From: Planctomycetaceae bacterium
Lineage (GTDB): Bacteria > Planctomycetota > Planctomycetia > Pirellulales > PNKZ01
Length of the DNA: 54,201 nucleotides
Direction of reading: 5' to 3'
Assembly (NCBI GenBank): GCA_016793115.1
Contig: JAEUIN010000219.1
Location: 1 to 54,201 of the forward strand
Positions 1-7,519 of this stretch are shown here, in pieces. The notes beneath the pieces were generated by a model. That model saw nothing but the letters and a program-made list of their open reading frames with translations, was not told where the DNA came from and made no database searches. A program made the translations under genes and the position numbers. The stretch's first letter is position 1, and each line of letters opens with the position of its first letter.

Positions 1-1172
1 GGATGCCGAGCCCGCCGCGTGCGTCCATGTTTTCGAACGCGCCACGCCAACCGCCCATTTCGCGGCCGTGCGTTCGTTCCTCGATCTCATTCTGCCGAGC
101 CATGAACCCCCGCGCCGATTCCAGGCGAGCGGCGGCGATGGGATTGCCGAGCGCCGCATCGCGCTGCAGTTTGGCGAGATCAACGCCCGTTCCGCCGTTG
201 CGTTCGAGCGCACCGCGGAACTTCGCGTCGGCGCGGCGAATGCGTTCGGCCTCGCTCGAAAGCGCGGCGGCGAGCCCGATTCCCACGGCGGAGATCGCCG
301 CACCCAAGGCGACCGCACCCGCACCGATGCCGCCGAGCGCCGCACCGCCGCCGGCCATTGCGGCCCCGCCGACGACACGGCCGCCGATCTTCACCGCCTG
401 CGCGGCCCCGCTGGCAGCGTCCATCGCCTGAAACGCTCGCCTCGCTTTGCCCGCGGCCTCAAAGGCTTTCGCGGTTCCATAAACGACGTCGGTAACGGCC
501 TGGAAACGGGCGACCAGTTGCAACGCTTCTTGCGCGGTCTTTGAATCAGCCACGCCTAAAAGCACAATCGCCCGTGCGTACCGTTCCGCCGCTCCGGTCG
601 CAGCCTCCATCGCCTGCCGGGCTTCTTTGCGAACTGCGATGTTCGCGCGTTCGGCCCGTTCCGAGAGGGCGGCCCGGTCGCGTTGCTCCCGTTGGAAGCG
701 GCTGAATTCATCGCGCATCACGTTATCGCGGGCGGGCTCGCCAATCGTCGCGCCGAAGTTCGCCGCGGCTTGTCGACGTTGCCAGCCGGCGGAAGATGCG
801 GCCCGCGCGGCTTCGCGGATCTTCCGGCTTGCGTCGAGGTGCGCGCGAACACGGTCGGCGAGCAATCGCTTTTCCCGTTCGAAGGCCGCCGCCGCTTGGC
901 GTAGATTCGTGTCGCGCTCGATGCGCTCTTCGCGGGCCGACGCCGCCGCAAAACCGCCCCCGAATCCTCCCGCACCGCCACGGCCGCCACGAGCGCCGGA
1001 GCCGGAGCCCGCGCCACGCACCGCCGCCGATGCGGCCTTTGCGGCTCGCTCGGCTCCGCGTGCGGATGCTTCCAAGTCTTTGAAGTGCTGCGCGAAGTCC
1101 GCGGCCGTCGCGGCGTTCTTCGGATCGGTAACGATCCGCAGGACATAGTCGACGTTTCGTTGTTTTGCCATT
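1..1172 (-). CDS. Phage tail tape-measure-like protein (partial, C-terminus off the left edge)
   Basis: An open frame of 390 codons starts with ATG at 1172 (N-terminus MAKQRNVDYVLRIV) and is still open at base 1. GAGGG lies about 7 bases upstream of the start. The protein begins with a short alpha/beta-looking stretch and continues into a Gly/Ala/Arg-rich linker (residues about 55-80). A long Ala/Arg/Glu-rich helical region comes next. A very hydrophobic Gly/Ala segment lies around residues 275-315, with a charged helix after it. The Ala-rich helices with an embedded Gly/Ala membrane-like segment are typical of phage tail tape-measure proteins. This assignment rests on composition and context, not on a diagnostic motif. 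It is the last visible gene of the minus-strand series that begins at 2946. An alternative is another long coiled-coil virion protein. Confidence 0.6.
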
Positions 1173-1223
1173 GGTCTGCCCTCGGTTGGTTCGTCGGTTC
1201 GTTGGGTGTTCTCGATCTCGCCG

Positions 1224-1526
1224 CTAGTTCGCGCTCGCGCCGCCGTCGATCGCTGCGGCCCGCACTTCCGCAAGCCGCTCGGTGATTCGTTGATCGACGA
1301 TCGTGATCAGATCGGCGAGAAACGAGCGGACCACCGGAGCCAAGGCCGCCACGAGTTCGCGGTGGGCAATCTCCACGTCGAGGGCGGCGATCTCGGACTC
1401 GAGCGATTGAATGCGTTCGTCGAAAATGGCGGCGATCTCCGGCGGGAGTTCGACGGGCGCCGTCGGTTGGCCGGCGGGGTGGTCGGGGGATCGCTCGCCG
1501 CCGCTCGGGGTTTGGTTCTCACTCAT
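1224..1526 (-). CDS. Small acidic coiled-coil protein of the element, unknown function
   Basis: This encodes 100 residues starting MSENQTPSGG. The ATG at 1526 was chosen because AAGGA lies 8-9 bases upstream; a longer in-frame extension to 1586 has no comparable ribosome site. The first 25 residues are polar and probably disordered. From PPEIAAIFDERIQSLESE onward the chain is predicted helical with heptad-like spacing. It sits 51 bases upstream of the tape-measure-like gene. In phages this slot is often held by a tail assembly chaperone, but nothing in the sequence proves that role. I do not recognise the family. Confidence 0.6.
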   Translation of the reverse strand: MSENQTPSGGERSPDHPAGQPTAPVELPPEIAAIFDERIQSLESEIAALDVEIAHRELVAALAPVVRSFLADLITIVDQRITERLAEVRAAAIDGGASAN

Positions 1527-1614
1527 GTTCAAATTCCTTGCTTCGTTGGGTAAACGTCGTTTCAGGACTTCTTCATTCGCCGCCACTCACTCACAAAACG
1601 CCGCAAATTGCGGC

Positions 1615-2361
1615 CTATCCGTTCGCTCCGTCCGCCGTCGGGCCTGCGGGTGGGGCGGGTTTGGGTGCAGTCGGTTCGTTTTTTTGCCGCTCGATCAACC
1701 GCCCGACCTCTGCCGCAACCGTCGCCGCCATCACTCGGCCGAGTTGACCGGGCGGAACGCGCAACACGTTCGCCGGGTCAACCTTCTTCCGCCGCCGCTC
1801 CGGCCTCCGCTTCCTCGCACCGAGCGGGCCCGGCTCGGCTTGTTTCGCTGCGGCTACCTTCGGCGGCGCGGCCTTCCGCCACTCATCGCCACGCTTGCGG
1901 AGCGAACGGACGTCGAGTCGCGTTGTCGCATTCAAATCGACCCCGCCGGCTCGCTCGGTCGTCGATCGCTCGCGCGGCGGCAAATGCTGCCACACAAGAA
2001 ACATCGCAACTCGCTGTTCATCCCTATTCGTGCCGACCTTCGACGGCGGGCGAATGCTACCGTCTAGATTCACCGCGTTGCCGAGCGCACGGCCCGCCCG
2101 GCTCAGGCTCACCTCCGCCGAGCGGAGAATAAGACCCCGCCGCCGCATGTCGACGATGAGCGCAGCAACGTCGATCGGCTCGCCGTAGCCCGCAGCCCAC
2201 CGATCGACGTCGGCCGCCAAGTCGTAGCCGTCGCGGTGGCAGTCGCCGCGCAAGTAACGAACCGCCAAGCGAGCGAGCAACGGCGGGAAGGCCGCGCATA
2301 GCGCCTCTCGCATGTCGTCGCGTACTTCGTCCATTCGCTTGGCGAGTTCGTTGGCTTGCAT
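1615..2361 (-). CDS. Hypothetical protein of the phage-like element
   Basis: This encodes 248 residues, starting MQANELAKRMDEVRDDMREA. The first 100 residues look globular and mostly helical (LARLAVRYLRGDCHRDGYDLAADVD). The middle is basic, with a Lys/Arg-rich run around residues 185-205 (ARKRRPERRRKKVD). The tail is Pro/Ala-rich. It starts six bases after the stop of the gene at 2368-2946, so the two are probably coupled. The basic middle would suit a nucleic-acid-binding protein, but that is only an inference. No family is recognised. Confidence 0.6.
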   Translation of the reverse strand: MQANELAKRMDEVRDDMREALCAAFPPLLARLAVRYLRGDCHRDGYDLAADVDRWAAGYGEPIDVAALIVDMRRRGLILRSAEVSLSRAGRALGNAVNLDGSIRPPSKVGTNRDEQRVAMFLVWQHLPPRERSTTERAGGVDLNATTRLDVRSLRKRGDEWRKAAPPKVAAAKQAEPGPLGARKRRPERRRKKVDPANVLRVPPGQLGRVMAATVAAEVGRLIERQKNEPTAPKPAPPAGPTADGANG

Positions 2362-2367
2362 CGGTGG

Positions 2368-2946
2368 TTACTCCGTCGTCACGGTCGTCGGGGTGGTCGG
2401 GGCGATCGTCGGCGGAGTGCCGCAAGACGGGCAGCAACCGCCCGGCGTCTTGAATGACCACGGCAAGCCGGGCTCGGCCGGCTGACGGTTCGCGACCGCC
2501 CGCCCCGCCTCGGTGAGGAACACGCACGGACGGCCGGCGACGTTCTCCACGCGGACAAGCTCGGCATTTCGAAGCGCCGCAATCTCCATCGCGGCCTTAA
2601 ACCAACCGCCGACCCGATCGTTGAGCACGTCGACCGGGAGGCAGGGTTCATCGGTCCAGTGAATCGGCGTTCCGTCCGATGTCCGCGGCGTGGTCGCCAT
2701 GTCGAGGACGTAGCGTAGCGCCTGCAGATCGCGCGGCCGCAAGCTGACGATGCCCACGGCCATCGAAACGAGATCGACGGGCGGTCGCTTCGGCTTCGGC
2801 GGGGCGGTCGGCTTGTCGGCCTGCGGGGCGGTGGGCGACGTCGGGGCCGCGAACTTCGAACGTCGGCGGGAGGGGAGTGTTCGGGGATCGGGCAACGAGA
2901 CCGGAGTGGCCGACGGTTCGGCGGTGATGCTGGCTTGCATGATCAT
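2368..2946 (-). CDS. Hypothetical element protein with C-terminal CPxC motif
   Basis: This encodes 192 residues (MIMQASITAEPSATPVSLPD); a second ATG two codons in is equally possible. The first 60 residues are Pro/Thr/Lys-rich and probably disordered. Residues about 60-155 look like a helical winged-helix-type domain (LRPRDLQALRYVLDMA, then VGGWFKAAMEIAALRNAELVRVENVAGRPCVFLTEAGRAV). This pattern resembles phage proteins that read DNA through a winged helix. The tail holds GCCPSCG, a CxxC pair that could bind metal. The leader just upstream resembles the leader of the gene at 8344-9300. The function is unknown. Confidence 0.6.
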   Translation of the reverse strand: MIMQASITAEPSATPVSLPDPRTLPSRRRSKFAAPTSPTAPQADKPTAPPKPKRPPVDLVSMAVGIVSLRPRDLQALRYVLDMATTPRTSDGTPIHWTDEPCLPVDVLNDRVGGWFKAAMEIAALRNAELVRVENVAGRPCVFLTEAGRAVANRQPAEPGLPWSFKTPGGCCPSCGTPPTIAPTTPTTVTTE

Positions 2947-2995
2947 AAGTCGCTTTCTGTTTGGCTTGCGGAAAAGGACACGACGGACGGACGGA
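2943..2995 (-). repeat. 5' leader repeat, copy 1
   Basis: The sequence before the gene at 2368-2946 is closely related to that before the gene at 8344-9300. In plus-strand order both read CATAAGT, a short variable part, TTCT, then GGCTTGCGG, AAAAG, a purine-rich stretch and a GGAC/TGG-rich end. Roughly three quarters of about 50 positions match, although the proteins behind the leaders are unrelated. It may hold a shared promoter/operator or ribosome-loading segment. Confidence 0.5.
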
Positions 2996-3106
2996 CAAAC
3001 GAATCGGGCGGCGGTGGAAGGGTCGCGATTCTGCGCCTAACCCTACGCGCACGCGCGAGGAAAACGGCCGGCGGGAGGGCGGAGAGCGTGGTTGATGAGA
3101 GAAGCA

Positions 3107-3307
3107 CGTCCGCACACGTCCGCGGACGCGACTAACGCAGCTCCATCTACAAAGCGCAATTAGTAACATGCTCACTACCTAATGTTTTCTATGTCTGTAT
3201 CGAGTTGAAAATATGCGGACGACTGCGGACGGACTCGTAATTTCAAGGGTTTTAAGCGTGTCGACTGCGGACGCGATCGCGGACGCAATGCGGACGTTGT
3301 GCGGACG
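3107..3307. repeat. Candidate iteron array / replication origin of the element
   Basis: The 7-mer GCGGACG occurs at 3122, 3215, 3225, 3267, 3279, 3290 and 3301 (start positions). Its complement CGTCCGC occurs at 3107 and 3117. The 3117 and 3122 copies overlap to form the perfect palindrome CGTCCGCGGACG (3117-3128). The last four direct copies are 12, 11 and 11 bases apart, close to one helical turn, and five of the six copies at 3215-3301 are preceded by T. A clearly AT-rich stretch (about 3135-3214) lies between the palindrome and the direct copies. The array ends three bases from the stop of the primase-helicase gene. Repeats plus an AT-rich segment beside a P4/D5-type primase is the layout of iteron origins; the assignment as an origin is an inference. 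Confidence 0.6.
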
Positions 3308-3310
3308 CTA

Positions 3311-5428
3311 CTACGTGAATCGCAGTCCGATGCCTTCGTAGGCTCTGTATCTTTCCCCGTCTGGGCCAGTCGGCCGAACTCGGTGCAAATCAGGAATGAC
3401 GGCGGCAAGATTGCGACCGAAGCCCTGTTCGATGCCCGGCTCCTTGATGCCCTTCTCTTTGCACCAATCAACCCAAATGCGGTACAGGTTCGAGATGGAT
3501 TCACGGAAGCCGGGACCGACGACACATCGCTCACGGACAAATTGGCCAATCGGGCTCGAAAGTTCGTCGAGATCATCGATTAGGTCGGCGGAAGCCGCGG
3601 GCTGTACGAACCTGCCACGCTCGCGGAGCCGACGCCAACCTTCGATCGCCCAAAGCAGGATGCCGGGCAGTTCGGTCAGTAGCCGCTTTCTTAAGGTTGT
3701 GTCTTCGCGCCCGTAGAACGTTTTTCGAAGCTGCAAGACAATCATGCGGCCAACAAGAGCGCCGGAAGAATCACCAAGCCGCGGAAGTTCGTTTGAAACG
3801 ATCATCAGCCGCGTCGGCAATTTGCCGGTTTTCGGCGGAAGATTCTTCCGGTCGACAGTAAGTGCATCTTCCCCGCTGATGCTCAAAAGGCGTTCGACGA
3901 CGACGGCATTGTCTGTGCGTCCTGAAAGGCGAGCATCGTTAAAGATTGCGAGCGACTTATCGTAAAGTGGCCATAAGCCAAAGCGATCTCCGATACTCGA
4001 GAATGTTGGGCCAGCGACATTGTTGGTTCCAAGCATCGCGCTTTGGGTTCTTACAATCGTCCCCTTGCCACTGCGCTTCGGGCCGAACAATCCGAGAATC
4101 TTTTGCTGTGATGTGTCGCCGGTGAGGGTATAGCCGAACCATTCTTGCAACGTCTCAATCGACTCGACGTCATCCCAAAGCGAGTGCAGGAAGTTAAGAA
4201 ACTCGAAGGGTTGTGCCGCGTTGGGATCGACGTCGTAATCGAGTGCGGTGGGCGTAAAAAATCGTGGCGTTGCGGGGATGATTCGTCGATTGCCGTCCGC
4301 CCACTCGCGGAGATTAATCAAACCGTTTCTCGCAGATAACACGTCGCGGGGTCGCCAATTCACGGGCGGCGTGTCGCCGATCCAGGCGGGCCATTCGACC
4401 TTGCCGCGAACCAAGCATTGCGCCTGAACCTGCAACATGATGTTTTCGACGACTGATCGCGTAACGTGCGAGAAATTTGGGTTTAGGTGTCGAACGAGTT
4501 GCGATCGCACTTCCCCCGCTTGAACTTCCTCGTAGTGCCCGCGGCCATAGAGATGGAATTGCCCCTGCCAATGGGCAAGCGAGTAACAGCCGTCGCGCTC
4601 GCCGGTTTTCAAGAATCGCTCGGCTTCCGTCGCCGGGTCGATCTCGCCTGCCGACTGCTTCATTTGAGCGGCGTCGGGCTTTTCAGGCTCCTCCGCTTCG
4701 TTGAGAAGTCGACGCAATTCGCGCTGCGCGTTCTCGCCTTGCGCGACTAGAAAATCATCAAGGCCGACTTTGATCGGCTTTCCTTCGGCGTCCGATTTCT
4801 CGGGAAGCATAACGAGGCGAACAATCGCCCCGCGCAGTCGTAGGTGTTCCGCAAGTCTGAGTGCCGCATCGCGAACGTTCTGATTGGTCCGAATGTCGCT
4901 GTCGAACGCAATAAAAACGCGACGCTGCTTCCAAGAGATCCGTTCGAGTTCGGGCAGTAACCGTTCGTTGCGTGCGTCTTTCCAGCCGTAAATGCCGACG
5001 AGTCCGATTGCCGGAAACCCATTCTGAGTTCCGGCGAGCGCCTTCTTTTCGCCCTCGGTGATCAGCAATTCCTGATCGGCATTGTCGACTAGCGACTCCG
5101 TTCCAGGCGGGTAGTAAACTCGATTCGGCTGCCCAATCGGGCTCTCGTACTTTACGGGCTTGCCATCTTTCACGCGGGGATTGTCGGGACGAACGCGGCA
5201 AAATGCTTCGACTCCGTTTATTCGAAACGGGAAGACGATTGCGGCGCCCATGCGGGACGGCAGCCGTTGACGATTAAGCATTGTCGCGAGTTTGCGCGGA
5301 TCGGTCTCGGAACGAATGCCCGCTGCAGCAATCGTTTCGTCTGTGAGGCCGCTTGCCGCAAGGTGGCGACGGTGGTGATCCTGCAACGGTTGATGCGAAA
5401 CGCTTCGGGAAAGCTCGGCAACGCTCAT
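3311..5428 (-). CDS. P4/D5-type primase-helicase (DUF3854 + SF3 helicase)
   Basis: This 705-residue replication protein probably starts and drives replication of the element. The N-terminal half carries a toprim-like primase fold of the DUF3854 type: ITEGEKKA at 123-130 gives the acidic motif and VFIAFDSD at 171-178 the second acidic motif. A D5-like linker follows (about 280-430). The C-terminal half is a superfamily 3 helicase: Walker A GPKRSGKGT at 449-457, Walker B-like LAIFNDAR at 493-500, motif C LMIVSNELP at 541-549, and a likely arginine finger at R561. Its ATG overlaps the stop of the gene at 5425-5613, so translation is coupled. The repeat array at 3107-3307 lies directly downstream and could be its binding site, as with P4 alpha protein and its origin. 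The length and motif order look intact. Confidence 0.93.
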   Translation of the reverse strand: MSVAELSRSVSHQPLQDHHRRHLAASGLTDETIAAAGIRSETDPRKLATMLNRQRLPSRMGAAIVFPFRINGVEAFCRVRPDNPRVKDGKPVKYESPIGQPNRVYYPPGTESLVDNADQELLITEGEKKALAGTQNGFPAIGLVGIYGWKDARNERLLPELERISWKQRRVFIAFDSDIRTNQNVRDAALRLAEHLRLRGAIVRLVMLPEKSDAEGKPIKVGLDDFLVAQGENAQRELRRLLNEAEEPEKPDAAQMKQSAGEIDPATEAERFLKTGERDGCYSLAHWQGQFHLYGRGHYEEVQAGEVRSQLVRHLNPNFSHVTRSVVENIMLQVQAQCLVRGKVEWPAWIGDTPPVNWRPRDVLSARNGLINLREWADGNRRIIPATPRFFTPTALDYDVDPNAAQPFEFLNFLHSLWDDVESIETLQEWFGYTLTGDTSQQKILGLFGPKRSGKGTIVRTQSAMLGTNNVAGPTFSSIGDRFGLWPLYDKSLAIFNDARLSGRTDNAVVVERLLSISGEDALTVDRKNLPPKTGKLPTRLMIVSNELPRLGDSSGALVGRMIVLQLRKTFYGREDTTLRKRLLTELPGILLWAIEGWRRLRERGRFVQPAASADLIDDLDELSSPIGQFVRERCVVGPGFRESISNLYRIWVDWCKEKGIKEPGIEQGFGRNLAAVIPDLHRVRPTGPDGERYRAYEGIGLRFT

Positions 5429-5613
5429 GTCGCACCGCCTTCCGCGGCCCGTCCGTGGCTCTCGCCTTGCCGTTCGCCGGCCGCGTCGGTAGTCTTGAAG
5501 ACGGCTTGCGGGTAGGGGTGGGATTCACGCCCAACCTTACACGCCGCCGCGGGTTGGGAGTCGCGTCCTGGCTCGCGGCGTTTTTTTGCGCCGATACTTT
5601 TATCGTGCGTCAT
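5425..5613 (-). CDS. Small basic protein coupled to the primase-helicase
   Basis: This encodes 62 residues (MTHDKSIGAKKRREPGRD), rich in Lys, Arg and Gly. The start is supported by GGAGG nine bases upstream. Its stop overlaps the ATG of the primase-helicase by four bases, and its start lies inside the 3' end of the excisionase-like gene, so three genes form one coupled unit. No fold can be recognised. Its position suggests a minor replication or regulatory factor, or simply a translational coupler. Confidence 0.6.
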   Translation of the reverse strand: MTHDKSIGAKKRREPGRDSQPAAACKVGRESHPYPQAVFKTTDAAGERQGESHGRAAEGGAT

Positions 5614-5881
5614 TCTGGCCGCCTCCCGTCACGTCGAGTTGTGCGGGGACAACGGCGGGCTCACTGCTGCCGGCTCGCTGCATTAACCAACGGTCCAGAT
5701 CGACGGCGCGAATGCGAATCGCGCTAGATGCCGAGCCAAGCCGCGCGGCTTTCAACTCGTTGCTCTCGATGGCGCGCCTGATCGTCGACGCACTAACGGC
5801 CGCGAGTTCGGCCGATTCCAAAATCGTGTACGCCAGCCGGGCTGAGAGTAGCGGCGGCGCAGTTTCGTTACGGACTTTCAT
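5600..5881 (-). CDS. Excisionase/MerR-like helix-turn-helix protein
   Basis: This encodes 93 residues. The core YTILESAELAAVSASTIRRAIESNELKAARLG (about residues 19-51), followed by IRIRAVDLDRWL, has the layout of the small winged helix-turn-helix proteins of the excisionase/MerR-like family (HTH_17 type). They have a recognition helix, a short wing with basic residues, and a final helix ending in Trp-Leu. In phages and satellites such proteins act as excision or gene-switch factors. It opens the coupled cluster that ends with the primase-helicase. No integrase is visible in the window, so a role in excision is inferred only. Confidence 0.75.
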   Translation of the reverse strand: MKVRNETAPPLLSARLAYTILESAELAAVSASTIRRAIESNELKAARLGSASSAIRIRAVDLDRWLMQRAGSSEPAVVPAQLDVTGGGQNDAR

Positions 5882-5971
5882 TTTGTTTTCCCGGTCGCGT
5901 GACGCGAAAACAGTTCTTGGGGTGGTTTCTCACGTCGCGGCGGTGGCTTATGTCGCTCGCGACGTGAACGG

Positions 5972-6304
5972 TTAGACGGCAGCCTTGCGGCGCGTGGTGG
6001 TCGGCTTCTTCGTCGCGGCCGAACGTCGGCTGTCTCGCGCGGTGTTCGGCGTGGCGCGACGGGCGGCGCGGGCCTTCTGTTTTGCATCGGCGACGGCAGC
6101 GAAGAATCGCGAGACGGCTTCGCGCGACGTGCATACGGTCGCGCCGACGTGAACCACTTCGAGGAACACGCCGCGCACGCCTTGCGATGCCCACTTGCTA
6201 ATCGTCGCAATGTTGATCGGTCGCCCGCCGCGTGGCCGTGGCATCCACGATGCCCGAATCACGTCGCTTAGGCATTCCAGCTTTTCGTTATCGGCGATCG
6301 TCAT
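5972..6304 (-). CDS. DUF1580-family regulator with basic tail
   Basis: This encodes 110 residues (MTIADNEKLECLSDVIRASW). The ATG at 6304 is preceded by AAAGGGACG; the longer frame to 6547 was rejected because its extra 81 residues cross the repeat block at 6451-6534 and look non-coding. The core PRGGRPINIATISKWASQGVRGVFLEVVHVGATVCTSREAVSRFFAAV resembles DUF1580, a small helix-turn-helix family I know almost only from Planctomycetes. The last 35 residues are Lys/Arg/Ala/Thr-rich, like a histone-H1-type tail, and could add non-specific DNA binding. It sits between the regulatory region and the excisionase-like gene. Confidence 0.75.
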   Translation of the reverse strand: MTIADNEKLECLSDVIRASWMPRPRGGRPINIATISKWASQGVRGVFLEVVHVGATVCTSREAVSRFFAAVADAKQKARAARRATPNTARDSRRSAATKKPTTTRRKAAV

Positions 6305-6450
6305 TTTTCGTCCCTTTTCTATCTGTGGGTTCAAACATTCAAACGCCAATCCAACCAGCGAGGCGCATTGTTTTTCAAGAGCGCCTTGAACTTCAACTGA
6401 ATATGCGAAACTCAATGACGAGTTTCCAAGAGCAAGTTCATTAACCCCTC

Positions 6451-6534
6451 GCACTATCCCGCACGATCGGGCACGATCGCACACCAAGAACGTGTAAGAC
6501 TTTGCAAGAACGCTACAAGACGCTGCAAAACGAT
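6451..6534. repeat. Direct repeats with ten-base period
   Basis: Two neighbouring sets share a near 10-base period. GCACTATCCC, GCACGATCGG and GCACGATCGC follow each other at 6451, 6461 and 6471. Then GCAAGAACGCT, ACAAGACGCT and GCAAAACGAT follow at 6504, 6515 and 6525. They lie 150-230 bases upstream of the DUF1580 start. One repeat per helical turn suits cooperative binding by a small regulator, or a second set of iterons. Confidence 0.45.
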
Positions 6535-6789
6535 GAAGAAAAAACACCTCCGCCCCGGCCGTGGGTTTAATCTTGGGCGACGTCGGCGAGGCGATGCAAC
6601 GTGGTCGGCGCGCGAGAGAATTAGCGCGCGGGATGATGCGACCAACGCCGGCGGAGAAGTGAATCGCGAGAGTCGATTAGATAACGCGAACGTCTCAACT
6701 CGCGTCGGCTCGATTCAACCTCGCGCAGTTCGCCGCAACTGCAACCGGCCCAAAACTCGCACCTGAGAAAATTCACCGCCGGGCCGATC

Positions 6790-6803
6790 GGTGAGCGCTC
6801 ACC
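6790..6803. promoter_or_regulatory. Candidate operator palindrome
   Basis: GGTGAGCGCTCACC is a perfect 14-base palindrome with no spacer. It lies in the non-coding stretch between the divergent small genes and the DUF1580 gene, next to an AT-rich near-palindrome. Dimeric phage repressors bind sites of this shape. No partner protein can be named. Confidence 0.35.
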
Positions 6804-6997
6804 GCCGAAAATCCGGTCGGAATTTTGAAAATTTCCAAAGAGTTCGGCGGCCGAATCGAGCCCGCGGAGTGCCTGGAAATCAGGCATCCGCCCCAATCTC
6901 GCCCCACCTTTCCCGCCGGCCAGACGAAACGCCCGCAAATCAGCGGGAAATTGCCGCGCGGTTATGGGCGTGGTGTGACGCGGGCCGCCGGAAACGG

Positions 6998-7258
6998 CTA
7001 TTTCTTGCCGGTGCAGATACAGTGACGTCGACTCGCAAACTCGTCGCGTGTGCCTTCGCCTGCACCGAATTCAACCGATTCGACGATAAGCAAGCGTCCG
7101 CTTTTAGGAGTGCGGAACCGTGTACCTTGAGGAATGACGCGGATGCGCGTCGCGTCAATCGGCGAGCCGTCGGGCGAGATTAGTGAAAAGGCGATGCCGA
7201 TCTCATTTGTTGAGCAATGAATTGTCGAAGCGTAATATCGAACTGGAATTGAACCCAC
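6998..7258 (-). CDS. Small hypothetical element protein (GTG start)
   Basis: This encodes 86 residues, with GTG start at 7258 supported by a strong AAGGAG eight bases upstream. The middle (DGSPIDATRIRVIPQGTRF, then TPKSGRLLIVESVEF) reads as a compact beta-rich fold, and codon use is ordinary. The C-terminal third is Cys/Arg/Lys-containing (RRHCICTGKK). It is divergent from the plus-strand gene at 7334, and the two share a 75-base intergenic region that should hold both promoters. The family is not recognised. Confidence 0.6.
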   Translation of the reverse strand: MGSIPVRYYASTIHCSTNEIGIAFSLISPDGSPIDATRIRVIPQGTRFRTPKSGRLLIVESVEFGAGEGTRDEFASRRHCICTGKK

Positions 7259-7333
7259 GGCGATGGCTCCTTAGTGTTTTGGAATCGGTCGCCAAGCACC
7301 ACCTAACACAAATTCTAAATCCGTCAATTGCCC

Positions 7334-7519
7334 ATGACCCCCACCCGCCGCGCCGACCTCCTCCAACGCTTCGCCGCCGCAGGCGAGATCGCCACGCACC
7401 TACACGACGAACGCAAGGGCGCCGGCGAGCCGTCGGAGATTGAGGCCCACGCGCTCGAAGAGCAAGACGCCGCGGAATTTGAGTTGGCGTTGGCGTACCT
7501 TGAGAGCCGCCACGGATGA
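7334..7519 (+). CDS. Small hypothetical protein, first of a coupled pair
   Basis: This encodes 61 residues (MTPTRRADLLQRFAAAGEIA), predicted all-helical with an acidic middle. An in-frame TTG two codons upstream is possible, but ATG is preferred. No clear ribosome site is visible. Its TGA overlaps the ATG of the next gene (ATGA), which supports both frames. These two are the only plus-strand genes seen in the element, and they converge on the terminator at 7968-8012. The function is unknown. Confidence 0.55.
   Translation: MTPTRRADLLQRFAAAGEIATHLHDERKGAGEPSEIEAHALEEQDAAEFELALAYLESRHG

Larger units (their letters stand above)
6305..6997. other. Non-coding regulatory stretch of the element
   Basis: No convincing gene is seen in this stretch. 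It contains the 10-base-period repeats at 6451-6534, the perfect palindrome at 6790-6803, and an AT-rich near-palindrome at 6819-6836 (GGAATTTTGAAAATTTCC). Base composition changes within the stretch, with the AT-rich part near 6810-6840. It lies upstream of the DUF1580 gene and downstream of the small gene at 6998-7258. It therefore probably holds the promoter and operators of the early minus-strand unit. Confidence 0.5.

Noticed and set aside
6621..6938. Minus-strand frame of 105 residues in the regulatory stretch
   Set aside because: TTG start without ribosome site, covers the palindromes, and the composition does not look coding.
7230..7258. GGGTTCAATTCC on the minus strand, like the T arm of a tRNA
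   Set aside because: Only two of five T-stem pairs are good, and no anticodon or acceptor stem can be formed.
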